Below the pieces are notes generated by a model. The model searched no databases. It was not told where the DNA came from and saw only the letters and a list, made by a program, of their open reading frames with translations. A program made the position numbers and the translations under genes. Source: JAAEQD01 sp964521815 (GTDB lineage: Bacteria > Zixibacteria > MSB-5A5 > UBA10806 > 4484-95). Taken from it: a DNA stretch of 14,437 nucleotides. The DNA is taken from positions 1 through 14,437 of the forward strand of contig CAZFSN010000066.1 of assembly GCA_964521815.1 (NCBI GenBank), given 5' to 3'. Below, piece after piece: positions 13,844-14,437 of the stretch. Within the stretch, counting starts at the first letter, position 1, and each line of letters opens with the position of its first letter.

Positions 13844-14437
13844 ATGAAAAAACTTTTAGCATTAGTATTTATGGTGTTTCTCGCTGTGGGCGTGTATGCG
13901 GATAATACAGTGTTCTACAATGTCGGTACACCGGATGCTTCCCAACTGACTGTCAGCCCCGGCAAATGGGTCGAGATACCAGTCTGGTTCCATGCAGATC
14001 CGGCCGAAGTCTATGTTGAAAACGTCAGCTTCCCGCTGGGCTGCAAAATGGCCTACCTCGACACTATCGATGTCAATGGCGGCCACTGGTACTATAATAT
14101 AGACCTATGGGGTATCAAAGAATTCAAGAACTACAACTATGACGATACGCCGGCACCGGATTTCCCGAATATTGCGGGCTATTTCAGCTATACCTTCGGT
14201 GGCTCTGCCAGGTACCTTTCTCCTACGGTGGAAGGTCTCAATACAGATCTTCAGGTAAAGATCATCTCTTTTAGAGTTCACACCGAAGATACCGTGGCTG
14301 TCGACCAGACTTTCACCGACCTTCTGATTGCCGGAATAGATCCCAAACAGGGTCCGCTTAACTCCGGTGATACTACCGGCTCGATCTCCTATCCTATTGA
14401 TTTTACGGGATGCCCGATTTATTTTTCTCCAAACCAG
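13844..14437 (+). CDS. Secreted protein, N-terminal part (runs off window end)
   Basis: A 198-codon frame open to the window end. AAGGAG lies 6 bases before the ATG. Residues 1-19 are a clear signal peptide (KK, hydrophobic core, VYA). The mature part starts DNTVFYNVGTPDASQLTVSP and continues as a beta-rich domain, with aromatic residues clustered at about 84-105 and DTTGSISYP near 177-185. The opening (a GTPDAS/GNPDGS-type turn, then a V-x-IPVW strand) parallels residues 33-56 of the secreted protein at 1173-3044 (FGNPDGSPLAVYIDNNITVP, then IW), which suggests the same cohesin-like N-terminal domain. Whether a dockerin follows cannot be seen. It probably belongs to the same group of secreted proteins as its upstream neighbour. 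Confidence 0.88.
   Translation, partial: MKKLLALVFMVFLAVGVYADNTVFYNVGTPDASQLTVSPGKWVEIPVWFHADPAEVYVENVSFPLGCKMAYLDTIDVNGGHWYYNIDLWGIKEFKNYNYDDTPAPDFPNIAGYFSYTFGGSARYLSPTVEGLNTDLQVKIISFRVHTEDTVAVDQTFTDLLIAGIDPKQGPLNSGDTTGSISYPIDFTGCPIYFSPNQ

Noticed and set aside
1..14437. CRISPR array, tRNA, rRNA, insertion sequence or defence island
   Set aside because: No regularly spaced repeats, cloverleaf-like sequence, rRNA segment, transposase or terminal inverted repeats were seen.

Overview
The window looks like a fragment of a metagenome-assembled bacterial genome: it contains an exact 100-N scaffold gap, moderate GC, and clear Shine-Dalgarno sites (GGAGG types) ahead of most genes. Three genes encode secreted proteins that combine cohesin-like beta-sandwich regions with type I dockerin repeats (or, for the last one, an incomplete cohesin-like region) and carry no catalytic domain. 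That style, with a bactofilin-like membrane protein and a kinase-TPR regulator, suggests an uncultured FCB-group lineage such as Zixibacteria. The taxonomic call is inference; no rRNA or marker gene is present.

Layout. Positions 1-362 hold no intact gene, only a decayed minus-strand coding remnant. A small protein of an uncharacterised, possibly nuclease-like family follows (363-884). Next is a large secreted cohesin/cadherin-like/dockerin protein (1173-3044) with a strong terminator. It converges on a cysteine-free hypothetical protein (3178-4413, minus). The 4414-4842 interval contains the N gap, which sits inside a terminator hairpin and is probably an artefact of two contig ends that overlap. 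A bactofilin-like membrane protein (4843-6087, minus) is divergent from a small membrane protein with two CxxC-x6/5-C clusters (6194-6724); the latter may be leaderless.

The centrepiece is a two-gene signalling operon. A soluble GAF-PAS histidine kinase (7005-8729) overlaps by 8 bases an 1142-residue protein (8722-12150) made of a Ser/Thr kinase domain, a degenerate STAND-type ATPase region, a winged-helix-like segment and a TPR array. No response regulator lies nearby. The pair resembles a split and reordered version of the single-chain Ser/Thr-His kinases known from cyanobacteria.

After a strong terminator, 12151-12938 is AT-rich and mostly non-coding. It does contain a well-supported 25-codon gene on the minus strand (12206-12283) with a near-perfect Shine-Dalgarno site. 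Two secreted-protein genes close the window: a cohesin-dockerin protein (12939-13679) and the N-terminal part of another secreted protein that runs off the end (13844-14437). Both have structured 5' leaders. No tRNA, rRNA, CRISPR array, insertion sequence or origin was seen.
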